NCBI RefSeq assembly: GCF_001718835.1
Contig: NZ_CP013442.1
Span: 771,899 to 835,898 of the forward strand
DNA: 64,000 nucleotides
Source: Burkholderia cepacia
Lineage (GTDB): Bacteria > Pseudomonadota > Gammaproteobacteria > Burkholderiales > Burkholderiaceae
Direction: 5' to 3'
In this document: one piece after another, positions 63,235 through 64,000 of the stretch
How positions within the stretch are numbered: the stretch's first letter is position 1
How the letters are laid out: each line of letters starts with the position of its first letter
Translations under genes and position numbers: made by a program
The notes under the pieces: generated by a model
What the model was told of the DNA's origin: nothing
Seen by the model: the letters and a program-made list of their open reading frames with translations, nothing else
Databases searched by the model: none

Positions 63235-63998
63235 TCCGGATCGATTCCATCCATAAACGGTTTCATCAGCACGCGGTGCTGAAGGGCGTGAGCCTCGACG
63301 TGCAGGCGGGTGAAGTCGTGTGCCTGATCGGGCCGTCCGGTTCCGGCAAGTCGACCGTGCTGCGCTGTATCAACGGCTTCGAGACCTACGACGAAGGGTC
63401 GATCACGATCGACGGCGTGAAGGTCGACGCGCATTCGAAGCGGATCCACGAACTGCGGATGCGGGTCGGCATGGTGTTCCAGCGCTTCAACCTGTTCGCG
63501 CACCGCACGGCGCTCGAGAACGTGATGGAAGGGCCCGTGCACGTGCGGCGCATGCCGGCCGCGCAGGCACGCGAGCAGGCGCGTGCGCTGCTCGACAAGG
63601 TCGGGCTTTCGCACCGGATGAACGCGTATCCGTCGGAACTGTCGGGCGGCCAGCAGCAGCGCGTCGCGATCGCACGCGCGCTCGCGATGGCGCCGCAGGC
63701 GATCCTGTTCGACGAGCCGACGTCGGCGCTCGACCCCGAGCTCGTCGGCGAAGTGCTCGGCGTGATGCGCGGCCTCGCCCGCGACGGGATGACCATGGTG
63801 GTCGTCACGCACGAAATGGCATTCGCACGCGAGGTGGCCGATCGCGTGTGCTTCCTGCACGACGGCACGATCTGCGAAAGCGGGCCGGCGCGCGACGTGC
63901 TCACGCAGCCGACCCATCCCCGCACGCAGGAATTCCTGCGCCGCCTGCTGGCGTCCGGCGACACGGCCGACACCGCCGGCGTCGTCAATCCGAACTGA
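63231..63998 (+). CDS. Amino-acid-type ABC transporter ATP-binding protein
   Basis: A 255-residue ATPase of the GlnQ/HisP group. Walker A is IGPSGSGKSTVLRCI, then VFQRFNLFAHRTALEN, the signature ELSGGQQQRVAIARAL and Walker B AILFDEPTSALDPE. The ATGA overlap with the permease shows translational coupling. It is intact even though the permease is broken. Confidence 0.93.
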   Translation: MIRIDSIHKRFHQHAVLKGVSLDVQAGEVVCLIGPSGSGKSTVLRCINGFETYDEGSITIDGVKVDAHSKRIHELRMRVGMVFQRFNLFAHRTALENVMEGPVHVRRMPAAQAREQARALLDKVGLSHRMNAYPSELSGGQQQRVAIARALAMAPQAILFDEPTSALDPELVGEVLGVMRGLARDGMTMVVVTHEMAFAREVADRVCFLHDGTICESGPARDVLTQPTHPRTQEFLRRLLASGDTADTAGVVNPN

Positions 63999-64000
63999 TC

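Overview
The window is very GC-rich with strong GC bias at third codon positions. It carries Burkholderiales-type porins, a 98-residue H-NS-like protein, a trimeric autotransporter with an extended signal peptide region, and frequent ATGA/TGATG gene overlaps. I read it as chromosomal DNA of a Burkholderia species (probably a secondary chromosome). This comes from gene content only; no database search was possible.

Left flank (1-19060): the end of a transporter gene, a DoxX membrane protein, an outer-membrane porin, a secreted TIGR03118-like protein, an Ap4A-phosphorylase-like protein, an extra short valyl-tRNA synthetase and a PEBP protein. An AT-rich stretch follows, with an IclR regulator, an H-NS-like protein and a large YadA-type adhesin built from serine/threonine-rich repeats. 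A small membrane protein, a tyrosine recombinase and a helix-hairpin-helix protein complete this part.

Central region (19093-50591): a roughly 31-kb specialised-metabolite cluster. The anchor is an unmistakable 3-amino-5-hydroxybenzoate (AHBA) synthase. Around it are an AroQ-type dehydratase, a Gfo/Idh oxidoreductase, a HAD phosphatase and a ROK sugar kinase, matching the rifJ/K/L/M/N set of ansamycin and mitomycin pathways. An aryl-AMP ligase, carrier proteins, a family-2 glycosyltransferase, a PIG-L deacetylase and BchE-like radical SAM enzymes match the logic by which mitomycin is assembled (AHBA loaded on a carrier, glycosylated with an amino sugar, then cyclised). On top of this sit parts not expected for mitomycin: a ketosynthase/chain-length-factor-like fusion, a third radical SAM enzyme, a sulfotransferase with its own APS kinase, two alkaline-phosphatase-superfamily enzymes, a transglutaminase-like protein and an SDR reductase. 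Two methyltransferases, a phosphopantetheinyl transferase, a VOC-family (mitomycin/bleomycin-binding type) protein and an EmrAB-OprM-type tripartite efflux pump complete it. Most genes lie in one long minus-strand operon (41310 to 22471, many stop/start overlaps) and one plus-strand operon (42210 to 50591), read from a shared AT-rich divergent promoter region. I infer a sulfated, AHBA-derived mitosane-like or aryl-polyketide product; the structure cannot be deduced.

Right flank (50649-64000): an alpha/beta hydrolase, a decayed type VI secretion tssF fragment, an MmgE/PrpD protein, and an NtaA/SnaA-type flavin monooxygenase followed convergently by an amino-acid-type ABC importer. A porin gene is split by a 284-bp palindromic MITE with perfect 30-bp terminal repeats and TA target duplication. 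The window ends with an IclR regulator divergent from a second polar amino acid-type ABC importer whose permease is frameshifted by a 5-bp tandem duplication.
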